NCBI GenBank assembly: GCA_015501075.1
Contig: JADNYJ010000028.1
Location: 1-64,000 of the forward strand
Length of the DNA: 64,000 nt
Direction: 5' to 3'
Source of the DNA: Gymnopilus junonius
Lineage: Eukaryota > Basidiomycota > Agaricomycetes > Agaricales > Galerinaceae
Of the stretch, positions 1 through 12,210 are shown piece after piece. Position numbers and translations under genes: made by a program. Every line of letters begins with the position of its first letter. Within the stretch, counting starts at the first letter, position 1. The notes below the pieces were generated by a model that was given only the letters and a program-made list of their open reading frames with translations, did not search any database and was not told the DNA's origin.

Positions 1-3000
1 ATGATTCAGTCACAAAACAATACCACACAAGTTTGAGATGAAATTCTGACACTGGCAATACCTCGCGATTGCAGCCCACACATCAATTGATGCTGTCTTA
101 TGAATCGCGAGGGGACAACGGCGTCAGGCAGTCCATGGATAGACAGCAGGAGCAGAGGCAAGTATCTTCTGATAGCAGCTGCAGCTGAGGGATGGGGGAT
201 CTACAGTGGAACAGCTAAGCTGACTGCAGAATATGAGAGTCCCATCATGATAAAATGTCCTCACATAGGGCTTTCTACACTTACCTCATAGATCCACCTC
301 TTTTAAATAAATCTGTTCATTGTCATCGTCAAGGGACCAAGAGCCTTTCCACAAAAAAATGCTCCAAGTCCAAATCCTGGATGAGTGGGAAAGCATATGT
401 GAACACCAAGCCATGGTGAGTATAGCATCTTTATAGAAATTTAGTCAGTAGAAAGCAAATTGGCAGTAAATGAACTACTTTACCTGTAACTTTGGGGTGC
501 ACCATGCCAGTACTTCAAGGAGACATAAGCAGCTCAGGATCAAGTCACCAGCACCAACCACATCTTCAAACTGCATAGAAAGGTGTCCAATTATGAGCAG
601 ATGAACAACAGACAACAGCTGTACTCATAATTGAAGCGTTCGGCCTCCAGTACCTGGAAGGGAATGAAGGCAATAGTTTCTCATCAATTAAAGAAGTAGC
701 CACTGAGGCTCACTCACCTTAATAATTCCCACCAACATTGCTATAGATGTCGCCGCCCTATAGTTAATGGGTGTTCATTGATAGTAGGAACAAAGTGATT
801 CAGTGGCAGCAAGGCTGTGAAGCAGTGACTTGGTCATGCATGTGATTGTTCAAGTTGATGATGCCGTTGTTGCCGACTTCCTCAGCACTGATGTTTTGAA
901 GTCAATTCGATGTAGAAAGCTTAAGGGAAGAGACACTGTGAACATTGAGATAATAATACAGATGCAGTTCCTGTGTCCTACATATAACAATTGACACAAC
1001 ATGACTATATAGGAAGTGAAGCAGAAATGAGCGAGATACAGAGGAAAGCCTTAGGAAACAGTGTTGGCAGCACCACGGGAGGACATGGGATGCCATGCCC
1101 ATGTTTTCGTGGATATCTGCATGTTGGCCCTTGCCCCACAACCAAGGTGGTGGGGTTTCCCAGGGTTCACGCTCACATGCTCTGGTCATTGGTAAGCTCC
1201 AGACCATCCCAAAAAATGTGAATGATGGGGCAGCCGAGGTGGTCCATGTACATCAATTCACCTTGGAGAGACGTCGCTTTGCCTATACATGTTGTGCGGG
1301 CCTTCTACGTACACAATAGTGAGATGTATATAAAGGAAGGCATAACTATAGCATATTCATGCTACAACCAACTCCCGAATTGGCATCATTTAAGAATAAA
1401 AAGGTAAGAAGCAGTAAAATTAAGCAAGAGTACAGGCTCCACTTTGAGCTCGGGAATGAAGCATACATTCCAACATGCTTCCATGGTTAAAACCTTACCA
1501 AGGATGCTGAAAGAGGCTGAGATTGAAGACAGTTTCGACACAGGCTCAGACTCAGATTTGGAAGACATCAATGTGACTAGCCACAGGAGCAGCACACAAT
1601 CTACTAAACCTTGATGCAGATGGTAATCCTGATGATTTTGAAGGAGGTAATGAGATGAACCATCCCTCTATGATGTGATTTCTCATTTGTAAATACTACA
1701 GAGGTCGAATTCAATGTGCTACAGCTATATCTATCTTGCAACGTTCACCATGCAGTGATCCTCCAGATGCCTTCTATATTGGGCAATTCCCATCCCCACA
1801 CGTGGTCATGGATATCCATGTTTTTGTGGATATGAGGGCATCCACATGGATATCCCGTGGGTCTGCCAACACTGTCAGGAAACATTTTGTGAGTCAACAA
1901 TTTGTGTTTGTTTGTCCAAGGCAAGCTCTGAGCCCCTTATGTGAAGTGGATGGTTGCTCGCTTCGCTTGCAATCATCATGTCTCGTTTCCATCGCCTACC
2001 GCTCCTCCTTCCAACAGGTTATGGGCCCCATGGTATATGCACTATAGATGATGTATCGCCCCTTTTTCAACTCTTATCATGGTGGAAGTCATCACTTCAA
2101 CCCGAGACCTTATCCACATCAACCGTCATCAACACTGCAGCTGCCCTTGCTGTATTTTTGTCGATGCATTTTACTCATGAATCCTGTGGCTGCCTTTGCC
2201 GTAATTTTGTTCCCCATCTTTTCCAGCACTCTCACAGCCAAACCCATTCAACTTTGGGCTCTACAGTCTCTAAGTATATATACTGCACTTTTGTCACAGT
2301 GTCAGGACCTCCGCATATCCATCTTCCACCACCACCACACCTTCGGACGCTCTCTCAAGCGTACCACATTTTCCAGCCTCTGCAGCCAGGCTATCTAGCT
2401 CCACCTCCCCTTATGCCGTCTTCACCCTCTCGCAAATCTGCGGCCTCCTGCTGTACCTTTGACTCAGATATCCCCTCTCATTCTTGGGTCATCTCTCGTC
2501 ATTCTTGACTTCAGTCATACATCTTTACCTGCCACATTCACATTCTTATCCTTTGTCATGCTTTCCATTCTCGGCCTTTCTCCATCTTGATCATTACAAC
2601 TTTACCTCTCATATTCGTTACTTTACAATCCCACAGACTCATACTGTACCTTCGACTTTTCTTCACCTCTTTCCTTTTTCTCCCTGTTCCCCATTCTGGT
2701 TCCATACATTATTTGTAGATTATTCTTTTCTTTCATTCTCCTGCGCTGTTTAACTCATCTTCATCATCATGCCTTCGAAAACTTCCGCATCCTCCAAGCC
2801 CGCCAATTCTACAACCAAAAAGCCTCATTCATTGAAGACGGTTCCTGTGTCCAAGGTTTTGGCTGTATCTTCCCCAACACCATCGTCCTAATCATGGATA
2901 TCACCCTTCCCTCCCATGTTTTCAATGACCACGCTTTATTCAAGGCTTACCAACCATCCAGGAAATTTTATCATAGTGCATTTGGCCACACACCTGCTCT

Positions 3001-3060
3001 ACCAAGAACTGAGCAGATAAAAGACTGAGATGTTAAGTTTGTTTTCCTTTGACATCTCTT
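1..3060. other. Gene-poor accessory DNA, no gene recognised
   Basis: No reading frame here could be matched to a known family, and no exon chain with convincing splice sites was found. The plus strand from about 2,000 to 2,760 is rich in C and T, like a fungal promoter or 5' leader. It runs into a short Ser/Thr/Pro/Lys-rich open stretch starting at the ATG at 2,769 that stops after about 40 codons. This could be the truncated start of a repeated gene or transposon. Small palindromic G/T-rich motifs occur at 1,090-1,134 and 1,807-1,862. Confidence 0.4.
1807..1862. repeat. Short palindromic GGATAT/CCATG-type repeat
   Basis: Positions 1807-1820 form a perfect palindrome, CATGGATATCCATG. It is followed by a second fold (GTGGAT at 1826, ATCCAC near 1840) and another ATGGATATCCC. 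A related stretch sharing CCATGTTTT-GTGGATAT lies at about 1,097-1,120, and G/T-rich TATGGG runs recur at 44,715-44,765. This looks like a dispersed simple repeat of unknown origin. Confidence 0.4.
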
Positions 3061-3064
3061 TCCA

Positions 3065-4032
3065 TTAGTCTTTGTCTTCACCTGAATCACACTCCACAGC
3101 TTCCTCTGAATCTGAATCATACTCCTCATCATCATGGTTGTCATCACAGTCCACAGCTCCCTCTGAATCTGAATCATACTCTTCATCATCATAGTTGTCA
3201 ATGTCTTCAGCATCAATGACATCTACTAGCCTACGCCATTTTTGCCCTTCATAAGAGAACTGCACGAATGGCCCTGGCCACCACAGATCACCCATAACCT
3301 CAGGGATTACAAAGGAGTGATGAATGTATATTTTTTCAATGACAGGCAGCTGATGGTGCCATTGTTTAAAGAGCATGGTTTCGAGTTGCTTTCTGGTGTC
3401 ACAATCATCATCATCACATAGTTTCTGATATGTCTTGAGATAGAAAACCTTGAGATGAGAGCACAAGGATAACATTAAGCCCCATTTGGGCTGTTGCCAG
3501 GGATAATCAAAATTATTTTGCCTGTGCTGAAAAAAGGATGCCAATCAGTTCCTACCACCTATATGATCTGATCTAAGGACCAAGATTACCTTGATTCCCT
3601 GGCCTTGATCACAATCATATTTGATCCTCTGGGTGTGAAGCCTACTGAGTGCTTCTGGCCACGAGGACACAACATCAATGAAGTTAGCATGGTCATAGGT
3701 GTGGATGAGGTTTAATTCTGAGATTCTAGATCTCATGAGGATCTTCCCAAATCGATCGCATAACTCGGGGTCTTGTGGTAGTTTGACTTCAAGGAAGTAT
3801 AGGCCAGAGAAGGTGGCTCCAGGAATGTTATGATGGACAACAGCCTCAAATTCTTTGTAGTCCTCGACGTATCTTGAATTTGGGCAAAGCTGACCAATTG
3901 AGCTCGGAATGCATCTCTAGCCAGATGTCTACAGAGATGCGAGAAGGTGCATACAGTCTTGAGGGTGCTTGTGTCTGCCATCAAGAGAAATTGTCTCAGG
4001 ATCTCATCCTTTAGCTCTCTGGGTACTATTCA
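3065..4032 (-). pseudogene. F-box-like protein gene, damaged copy
   Basis: On the minus strand an F-box-like start (VPRELKDEIL, then a Leu-rich segment with TLKTVCTFSHLCRHLA) begins near 4,030. It is followed by a segment reading YVEDYKEFEAVVHHNIPG and then the helix-rich LNLIHTYDHANFIDVVSSWP. A likely 65-nt intron (GTAATC...TTTTTTCAG, about 3,516-3,585) joins this to a last exon that reads WWPGPFVQFSYEGQKWRRL. That exon ends in two acidic DDEEYDSDSE repeats and a stop at 3065-3067. The frame changes once near 3,890 without a usable intron, so one base appears lost or gained. F-box proteins are SCF ubiquitin-ligase adaptors and are greatly expanded in agarics. The family call rests only on the N-terminal pattern, and the true start is not visible. 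Confidence 0.5.
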
Positions 4033-4250
4033 CCAAAGAAATCAGGTTTTAAAAGCAGCAGCAGGTTCCTCAGTACACTCACATTGTTTCGGCAGTTCGC
4101 CTTGAATGTTAAGATATGGGCCAGGAATGCAGACAGCTGCCTGACTACGTATAAAGATACGACTGCTTTTGAAACCAGGCATCGATGTGCAGAGATGAAT
4201 AGCCACAGATGGAGGCCGAGGAGACAGAGCACTCACTCAGAGCCTGCCCT

Positions 4251-6501
4251 AGGGACCCGCCAGCTCAAAACCTGATGATGTTTGGGCAGGGTTGCTGATT
4301 GTTGCCGACCATCAGTGCTTGGATTTGATATAGGTATTACATAATTTCTTACTGGCTCCAATCTGCTCTCCCGTGAAGACATGCCATCTCTCCTCTCTCA
4401 GGGCTTTGATTTGGTATCTAAATCCAAAGGCTTACTCCTGGAAGTTTCTTTACTGCTGTCTATTACTATAAAAAAAAATTCTAGAAGCAAAAGAGCCAGG
4501 TTTCTTCAAGGCCTGCACCTATCAAAATGTCACCTGCGTGAAGAGCCCATTCAGGCAAGCAATGGAGAGCAAAAGATTTAAGAGGTGGAGGGGTCCAGGC
4601 GAGGAAGCAAGTGTGATGCCTATAAGTCAACGCCATGAAGGTAAGTTATCACCTCATGGTAGTCATCGGTGCTCGCATCCTCTTGCAACCAAGAATACCA
4701 CAGGTGAGCTCCCGTTAAGATATGACCCCCGGATCTCCTTCTACAACTTTGGAGATTACATCATGCATCCCTCTCATTCTTCTTTCTACTCACTTCCAGG
4801 GTCAAACAGGCAGTCGACGAGAGCACCGCGCTGCATGGTCTTCATTGCAACCAAATCCAAGCGCTTTCCAAGAAGCAATGGAAGAATAAAGATTCACGAA
4901 GCTTGGACAAATGTATTGCCTGGCTGAAAACGCCATAGCGATAGCACCGCCCACAGTAATAACTGTTAAGGTAAACGACCAATTTTTTTTTCTCCATTTG
5001 ATGGTCGAGTGGCTATTCAATTAATTCTTTATCATGATATCACCCCCCTTTTTCTACATACCATACTGTAAGTGGAACATGACCCAGTGAGTAACCCTGT
5101 ATAACTGACAGTTTAAATCACGATACTCAATATGGGCTATGTATCTTAATGGATCAAGATATTGACAGCTTTCATGGAAAGAAGTATTCAAAGAAATGGT
5201 GAACCTTTTTTCCCAACACTAGCAAATTTACTGCGCCTTTTTTTCTGGGTCTTGAGCGAGATCAGAAGAAGATAATATTGGAGATCAATCCGCCATTTAG
5301 TAGTATATTCGAGAACTTATTAATTAGTAATTCACTGAGTCATCTATTCCTGTAGTTAACACTAGAATATTGTAGATACATTATAGCTACATATATAAGA
5401 GCTCTGTAGGAGCTTAGAATATTATGCTATTCACCTAAATAATCCCAACAGATAAGGAATTGCTTTGTTTCAGAGCAAATCACAGTGCTGATGAGCAAGA
5501 AATATATAGCTATCATGTCGATGATTGTGCCTTTGTGCCTTTGTGCAAAAGGAGAAGCAGACAACGAGGTGAGGCTGACACTTCATCAAGTAGTAGGTCA
5601 GACATGATAATGAGTGAATGTGAAATACTGTCCTAATGAGAGGCAGACATCCAATTAATCCTGGTTTCTTTTGTGCATTGCAAATCCTCAACATTTGCTA
5701 TGTTGTCCTAAGTATTGTGTAGTGTAAGAGAGCGAGATCATGCCCCGAAAAACTTGTAGTCGAGCTAAATTTCTAGGTAAGCAGTCATACTTGAAACATC
5801 AAAACCAGAAATTGACACCATGTAGGTTTGTGCTGTTCACCAAAACTACCTCTTGAATTACATTTAGCTCATACAGGCTCTGAAAGTTTAGAGCGCAGGA
5901 AGGCAGAGATGCAAGTTAGGCTTACAGAAAAAAGTTGAATAATCTTCATCTGCTTTGTGTCTCGAAAGGGAGAATAACAAGGGACATCAGTCAGGCATAT
6001 TTATTTCAATGCGTGGCTTTCACAGTTAGGTATCTATTTCTATTTCTGACCTGCAGTTGCACTAACCTCATATCTAGTCCAGATGGCTGTCAACTTCTTT
6101 CTTATTCTCCGGCGCTCAACTTTTCCAAGAAGGAGAATATTTGCCATAAGTATTTTATTTTTATGTGGTGCTGACAAGCGTCTGTCCTTTCACAGTATTC
6201 CTCAGCAGATTCATGTCCAATAGTAAACTAAGTAATAGTAGACCATAATGGAACACCATGCAAAAAAGTACAAACACAGAATACTAGTTCCCTCATCTTA
6301 GTTGTGTGGCAACTTCACAAGCAGGTCAAGCACCATTCACAAGATGGACTTCGCATTGATTTTTATGATGGTCACAAGCGAGTTGAGCTAAGGACAACCT
6401 GTTGAAAGCTCTGAAGAATTCAAAAAAGCAAAATTTGAAATAGGTGCCAAGCATCACACCAAACAACTCTGTCATTGGGGGTTTCGGGCTGGCGGGTCCC
6501 T
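4251..6501. mobile_element. Candidate decayed DNA transposon with 22-bp terminal inverted repeats
   Basis: AGGGACCCGCCAGC begins at 4251, and its inverse ends at 6501. The 22-bp arms at 4251-4272 and 6480-6501 match at 20 of 22 positions. The flanking 8-mers (CCTGCCCT on the left, GTTGCCAT on the right) agree at only 5 of 8, so a target-site duplication is doubtful. No transposase frame is recognisable in the 2.2 kb between the arms. It could be a non-autonomous or badly decayed hAT-like element, or a chance pair of repeats. Confidence 0.4.
4273..6479. other. Non-coding interior of the 4.25-6.50 kb inverted-repeat unit
   Basis: No conserved protein motif or coherent exon chain was seen on either strand. 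Short open frames occur in all six phases with no bias. AT content rises between about 5,040 and 5,460. No function is proposed. Confidence 0.4.
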
Positions 6502-9500
6502 GTTGCCATACTCTCTGTCCTCGCTCCTCTTCAAGGTCACAGATGATGGGCTATGCAGACACGACCAACTAGGATATGCCCATAAAGACATTATTAGGTT
6601 GTCCCCACATTCGAATTTCATACCACTTCCTTCGCATGCAAACACGAAGTGGAGGTGGTATTGTCCTTATCTGTACTACATGACATCTCACGTTCCCTGG
6701 TCCTCTTTGGTGGTCATCTCCCATCCATCAAGCTGGAAATCAAGATGGATATGGAGTCTGTTAATTTCCCAACCCATTCAAAGCCAGCTGAAAGTTGCAA
6801 GTAGGTCCAATGCTTTGCACAATATGAGCAAATAGGATCGCCCTTCTTTTGGGTGTCACCCCCACATGGTACAACTTCCTCTCTTGACAAAGTTCACAGG
6901 CCTTTGTTGCCGCTGCAGGCTGGTCATTCCTTTATAGGGACCTCCCTGGTTACATTCATCCATCCACCCACACTCACGCCATTCGAGCAACAAAAGCTCC
7001 TCTCTAACCAGTACACTCTCCCTTCCTACACACACACGAGCGGATATGTATTGTCACCTCACACCACCTCTGCCCATATTATATTGCCTCTCTTCTCCCT
7101 GGTTGACATTTTCTCGCCTGATGACACCCGCTGCATCCCCTCCACCCCTCACATGCAATAGGGTGTCAGAGGTGATGCTTTACCTTGACACGGACATGGA
7201 CACCTCCCTCCCTCCACTGTCATGCAGTACGAGGTGGAGATTGTTTCTCATCTGGCTGCCACCACCACAACTTCGTCTCATCTCTCTCTTGCATATACGA
7301 GCAGAGGTCCTCTCTCTTGCCAAATATCTTAAGCTGCCACCATCATTGTACTTTGTCAATGTGAACATAGTTGAGCCTTTCCAAGGAAACTTTGTCTATC
7401 TTGGATGTCATCTATCACTCTCGTCGACTTGCTCTCAAGTTTCTCAGTGATTATCTCATGCAGCTTCAAGAAGAGCTAGAGTTCATCAAGCATGCTGGGG
7501 AAGTAGTCGATCAGGCAAATGTTTCAACCCATATTGCCAACAAGAGAAGTACTCACTTGCTCTTTATGACATGCTTGAGGGCACTTCGACAAGCACTTAC
7601 TGTTTGGAATCCCACTGCTGACAACATTGGTGTTCTCTCAGTCGATGGCACCAGCGCCATTTAAACAAAAAGCCTGGATTATGCTTTTAAGTATGTAAGT
7701 GTATATATCACAGTCATGACAGACCATCCTTTGGACCCACCCATGACAATGACCAGGACTTCTTCTGCGCTATCTTAATATGTAAGCAATGATCAGTGAT
7801 CAGACTATCGATGATGTGTTCATATCCAGAGCCACTGGGAGCCTGAAATGATTCAACCCCTTTGTCAAGTGGTATGCAAGACAAAATCATCCTGGCAAGA
7901 TGGAAGTATGTTCATGCTGCAGTATCATGAATCCAGTAACTTCATGTCTCCATCCACAGACTTTTGAATTGCTTACAACTCTGTTTGCCAACTCAGAACC
8001 GAAGGTACTAGCCTTCCTGTCAAACCCTTTACCGCTTCATTTGCTTGATCATCATGCCTCAACGGGCTGGTCATTCCTGAGACCTGAGTGGGACCTCCCA
8101 AGTAATAAACTCCTTCCTTCCTTCCTTGTTATCTCATTTCACAGTTCCCCATGACTACATTCTGAAGTATTTTGTGAAATTACTATTACTTCAAATGTGT
8201 GGTCACGGTGTCTTGTCTAGTAGGCTTTTGTATGGAATGTGAGTATTCCATTTATGTATTTGGTCTGTCGACCATTGTGCATACACCAAATTGAATTATA
8301 CTATGGCAGTGTCCACAGTTACTAGTTACTCCATACCTCTTCCGAACATCTGAAACGTCACCTCTGCAGAGCCCATGAGCTCTGGTTGTCATATGCCCAC
8401 CACCACACCCTTGATATCATGATTCGCCAGTCCGCCAGTCCATCAAAAGAAGAGATCAAGGTCATGCTAGAGCATCTTCGCCTGCTCGGCCAACTTCTTC
8501 ATCGATGGTCGACTATCAAGTTTCAATTCAGAGGTGATGCAGTGCACTCACTGCTGATTCAGTCGATCCAACTATGACTGTTCAAGAATCCCATCCTTTG
8601 GAAGGCTGATATCTGAATCTCTGAACCTATGGAAGATGCTTCGAATGGTCATATGTGGAAATCGCTCAATGTCATCAAGAGTTTGGAGGAGCATTACTGA
8701 GAGCCTGAGCAGGCGCAGATTGCATACACTCCCAGCCATACCTTTGGTTCACAAATCCAGGTCCTCAAGCTGGCAATCCATTCCCATTGACCACCTTCTT
8801 CAGAACTTAAGACTTCTGAGTCTGCAAGAGAATGCGCTGAAGGCGATGAATGTGGTCAAGGGTGATTTTGGAATTCGAAGATGGTAGCACTAGCAGAGGC
8901 GCAGTAGCACTGATAAAGAATATCCAGCAGATGTTTTTGTCTAGAATAAACACCTATCCAGGGTTCCTGAGCGGAAGTGAGTTGAAAACCACTCCATGTA
9001 GTAAAGCCAAAGTGCTGACCTATTCAAGATTTAGACCATTAAGATGATCCTGGTGTCCGATTCCCCTGCATTAGGTATGGCTGGGGATGGTGCACAGACA
9101 TAGCAGGAATGTCGAGGTATGAAAAGGGCATAGCCACTTCATCTTAAATAGTAGCAAGATAGTTACCCATGGATAGTCAAAAGATTCTCATTTCGACCTG
9201 CCTCAGCTAGTCTTACTTCCTCTGCCCATCGCACACACAAGGCTAAAGTGTCTGTCAGATCGTCATCGTCGGTGTCTGCCTCCAAATCGCCAGTGAGAGG
9301 TGTTTTCTTTCCATTTGCCTATTTGAGCGAGGACAGTATTCTGAAAAAAAAAAAAGAATGAAACGTAAATCGATTGAAAAAAGTAACTATGCATTTTGTC
9401 AGGTATCCATAGATTTTGTATATCAGCAAAAATGATGTTGAAACTGAGTTTAGGTGCTGGATAGGCAGAGGCTCAGGGTGTGCATGGGAGACCTGCAATT

Positions 9501-9960
9501 AGCTAAGTTACCAGTGATCCCGGACCCTAGCGTGGTTTTCCCCCAATAGTACTGGGTATCCAAAAGTGGAAACAGGAGGGAAAAGAGCAGAAAAGAGAGA
9601 CAATTGAAAAAATATTCAACATGCTTAATTTCATGCAGAGAATACATACCAAATTCATACATTATAACTTATTCTAAGTCCTTGCTTTCTGTGCTTTTTT
9701 TCGGGCATGCTTTGCATGTACAAGTCAGGAAAATCAGGTTGCCTCCTCATGGCTCACCCCCCAAAAAACTGCACAAACAGCAAATCAGGGCAAAAAGGAT
9801 GGGTAAAAATTCTGTTATTAATTGTTGATATCATATGCATTTTTAGAGATCTTCCGAGCCTTGAAAGTTGGTCAACCACACTCATGAAATGCCTGAAGCT
9901 CGATGAAGAATATTGCAAGCAGCAGTGCCCGGCCCGTGGCTGAATATGGTAATGGCAGAT
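6502..9960 (+). other. Coding-like plus-strand remnants, family unknown
   Basis: CT-rich DNA at about 6,950-7,330 resembles a fungal promoter or leader. It is followed by a plus-strand frame (coding-like from about 7,400, stop at 7,662-7,664) that reads like a real amphipathic helical segment: LQEELEFIKHAGEVVDQANV, then ALRQALTVWNP. A further open stretch at 8,386-8,577 encodes another helix-rich piece (SKEEIKVMLEHLRLLGQLLH). I do not recognise the family, and no complete exon chain could be built. They are most likely pieces of a repeated, decayed gene. Confidence 0.3.
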
Positions 9961-9970
9961 AACATTGGGC

Positions 9971-10300
9971 ATGGCAGCTAACATTTCGATGTTTACATAG
10001 CTCAGTAATTATGGTATAAGATTCTGAAGAGACAGTTCTTTCCATTATATGTATTTACACCTGCTTGAATATTTTAGAGATTTAAGGATGTCATTTGCAT
10101 CCAAGATGGCCAAAATAAAGGTAACATGTGCAAATGTTATCTGCCATTGGCTGTGGCAGATAACATTTCGATGTTTTATGCCTCGTCAAGGCCTTAATAT
10201 AAAATTCTAAACAGACAGATTTAATTTATATATACTCATATATGCTCATGCAAATTCTTGTATCTTAGAAATTTTATGTGCGTCCAGGAGGTTGATGACA
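9971..10300. repeat. Diverged tandem duplication, about 180-bp unit
   Basis: Two adjacent copies start with GGCAG-TAACATTTCGATGTTT (near 9,975 and near 10,155). Both continue with TATAA-ATTCT-AA-AGACAG and an AT-rich stretch ending near a TTAGA-ATTT motif. The copies are clearly diverged. No coding potential was seen. Confidence 0.5.
10132..10168. repeat. Perfect 15-bp inverted repeat with 7-nt loop
   Basis: AAATGTTATCTGCCA at 10132-10146 is exactly complementary to 10154-10168, separated by seven bases. It lies at the junction between the two copies of the tandem duplication. It has no T-run or gene context to mark it as a terminator. It may be an element end or a replication slippage product. 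Confidence 0.6.
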
Positions 10301-10979
10301 AGTGGTGAGCAGTCAGTGTCTTAGACATTGCCAGGCAGATCTAGATAACAACCCAGGACTATCATCTATGGGCGGTCAACCCTTCTTTTTGTCAACCCTT
10401 TTTCTAGCGCAGCCAGGACATCCAACAGTGCCAGCTCATTCATCACTCACCACATCCCACTGACACTCTAGATCTTGTTGCATGCCATCGTCACCGTCCT
10501 TCCTTATCTCTGATACCCTATACACATTCTTTGACCCCTCCACATTCCTCTCTTGCACTTGATTTCACTTGCTTTCCACTCACTTACTTTCTACCCATGC
10601 TTGGACCTTTATTTGTCATTCCTGATCCATCCCTGTTGCTTTGACCACATCTGTAACACTTATATATCACGATCCTCAGTGCTTCCTGTCATCTTTCTCT
10701 TTCTTTCCCTATCATGTCCACCTCTTTTCATGTCACAGGCTTCTTCCCTCTTGCAAATGGTCATCACGAAAGAGTGGTCTCAACCTCAGCTCAGCTCAGC
10801 CCACTCAACCTGCCATACACGCTGTCGTCATCGCCGCTGTGAATCCAATGTGTCGCTTCCTTTCTGCCCCCCCATCAGCTTCTGCAACCACAGGTTCAAT
10901 GACTCTTCTGCCAGCTCCAACTCCATCGCCAAATCACACACCAAGCACGGAGTCAATACCACAGCCCAGTGAGGGAAGA

Positions 10980-12210
10980 TGACGCCATGCTCAGTGTAAG
11001 TCGTTATTCAATACTTTCTTTTCTTGGTCCTCATTATTTCTCTCTGGCCAGATGCCAGGTGGTATTGCTTTAGCCTCCTTCCAGTTCGGCATCGAGCGCA
11101 TGATCAGGGCTCAGCATGGACTCTTGGAAAAGTGGAGCTTGGAAGAGAAGTCTTTGGTCGCTGAAGGGGAAGACCATTCTATTGGTAAGCAATCATTTAA
11201 TCATATTATGAGAGTTGAAACCTTATTGCTGTGTTTGTGATTTCTACATACCAGTCTTCACTAGGCATGCATGTTTGATGCATTCTCGGGCAAGTACCTG
11301 CACCTCCAGCTCAGGAGTTGACACGTGCTCTCTTTCAACTTCTGGTGGTTCATCCGTTTCTGGAGGTTCTCAGTGCGACATCACCTTGGTCGCTGTTGGT
11401 CGGCCATGTTCTCACTACTCAGCCCAACAACGGTGCTGCCAATGCCACTCCTTTCACAATCTCAACCTCTTCTTATATCAATGGCAACAATTACCCTTCA
11501 TACATAAGGTCCGCATTTTTTTCCCCTAATTTCTGTTTCTAATCTAATTGCTTTTTGTAGGGGTGTATTTGTCAATTGCTGCCACAGGGTTAACGTTCTG
11601 ACTATCATGAGGAACTCATGCGTCGCCATTGTTGGCACAGCACACTCTTTCTCTGCTCATGCTGGGAACCAACTGAGCATTACTGTGGATGAACTTGCTC
11701 TCAACCTTTCATCCTTGGCAGCAGCATCCACTCCTGCATCTGTCATAACCACTGGTAATGCTGCCCCAGCTCGGCGAAGGTTCAATCCATTCATCTTGAC
11801 CCCTCCCTCTGCCCCACTGGCTACTTCCGTGGCTACGCCTGCCAATACTTCTGCAATGGCTTCAGACACCACTGTTCCACCGACTTCTGAGATGTACATC
11901 AATCTATCTCCTCTCCTGTTGTCATAGTCCTAAATTTCTCCAGGCAAATGGCCATCCCCAGCAATTCTGCTACTTTTGAGGCATCTCCTGCACACCCTGC
12001 TCGAGCATGCAAGCCCACTGCAAAAGCTTCTCCATCCAAGCGGCACAAAACAGCTGCTGCTCCTCCTGCCGATGCACCTATGCCCATAGTAGCATCCCCC
12101 ACTGCTTCGTGAGTCGACATTCCTTATTTTCATTGGTTGGACTTAAAAGACAATTTCTGTAGTTCCACTCTCAACCTTCAAGCTGCTGGTCCTACTGGGC
12201 CCCAATGCAT
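10980..12210 (+). pseudogene. Spliced gene remnant, unknown family
   Basis: A CT-rich leader (about 10,430-10,800) precedes plus-strand exon-like pieces. An intron (GTAAGTCG at about 10,996 to GGCCAG at 11,051) joins a short segment to a helical, charged piece containing FGIERMIRAQHGLLEKW and ending GEDHSIG at a GTAAGC donor near 11,184. Further down, an Ala/Pro/Ser/Lys-rich segment runs from the ATG at 11,948 to ASPTAS, where a 54-nt intron begins (GTGAGTCG...TTCTGTAG). The splice sites look genuine, but stops and frame breaks between pieces prevent one continuous reading. The low-complexity Ala/Pro/Ser/Thr region resembles a disordered linker. I do not recognise the family. Confidence 0.35.

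Noticed and set aside
3071..3217. Acidic DDEEYDSDSE repeats as a separate small repeat-protein gene
   Set aside because: They are the in-frame C-terminal tail of the F-box-like gene copy, not an independent gene.
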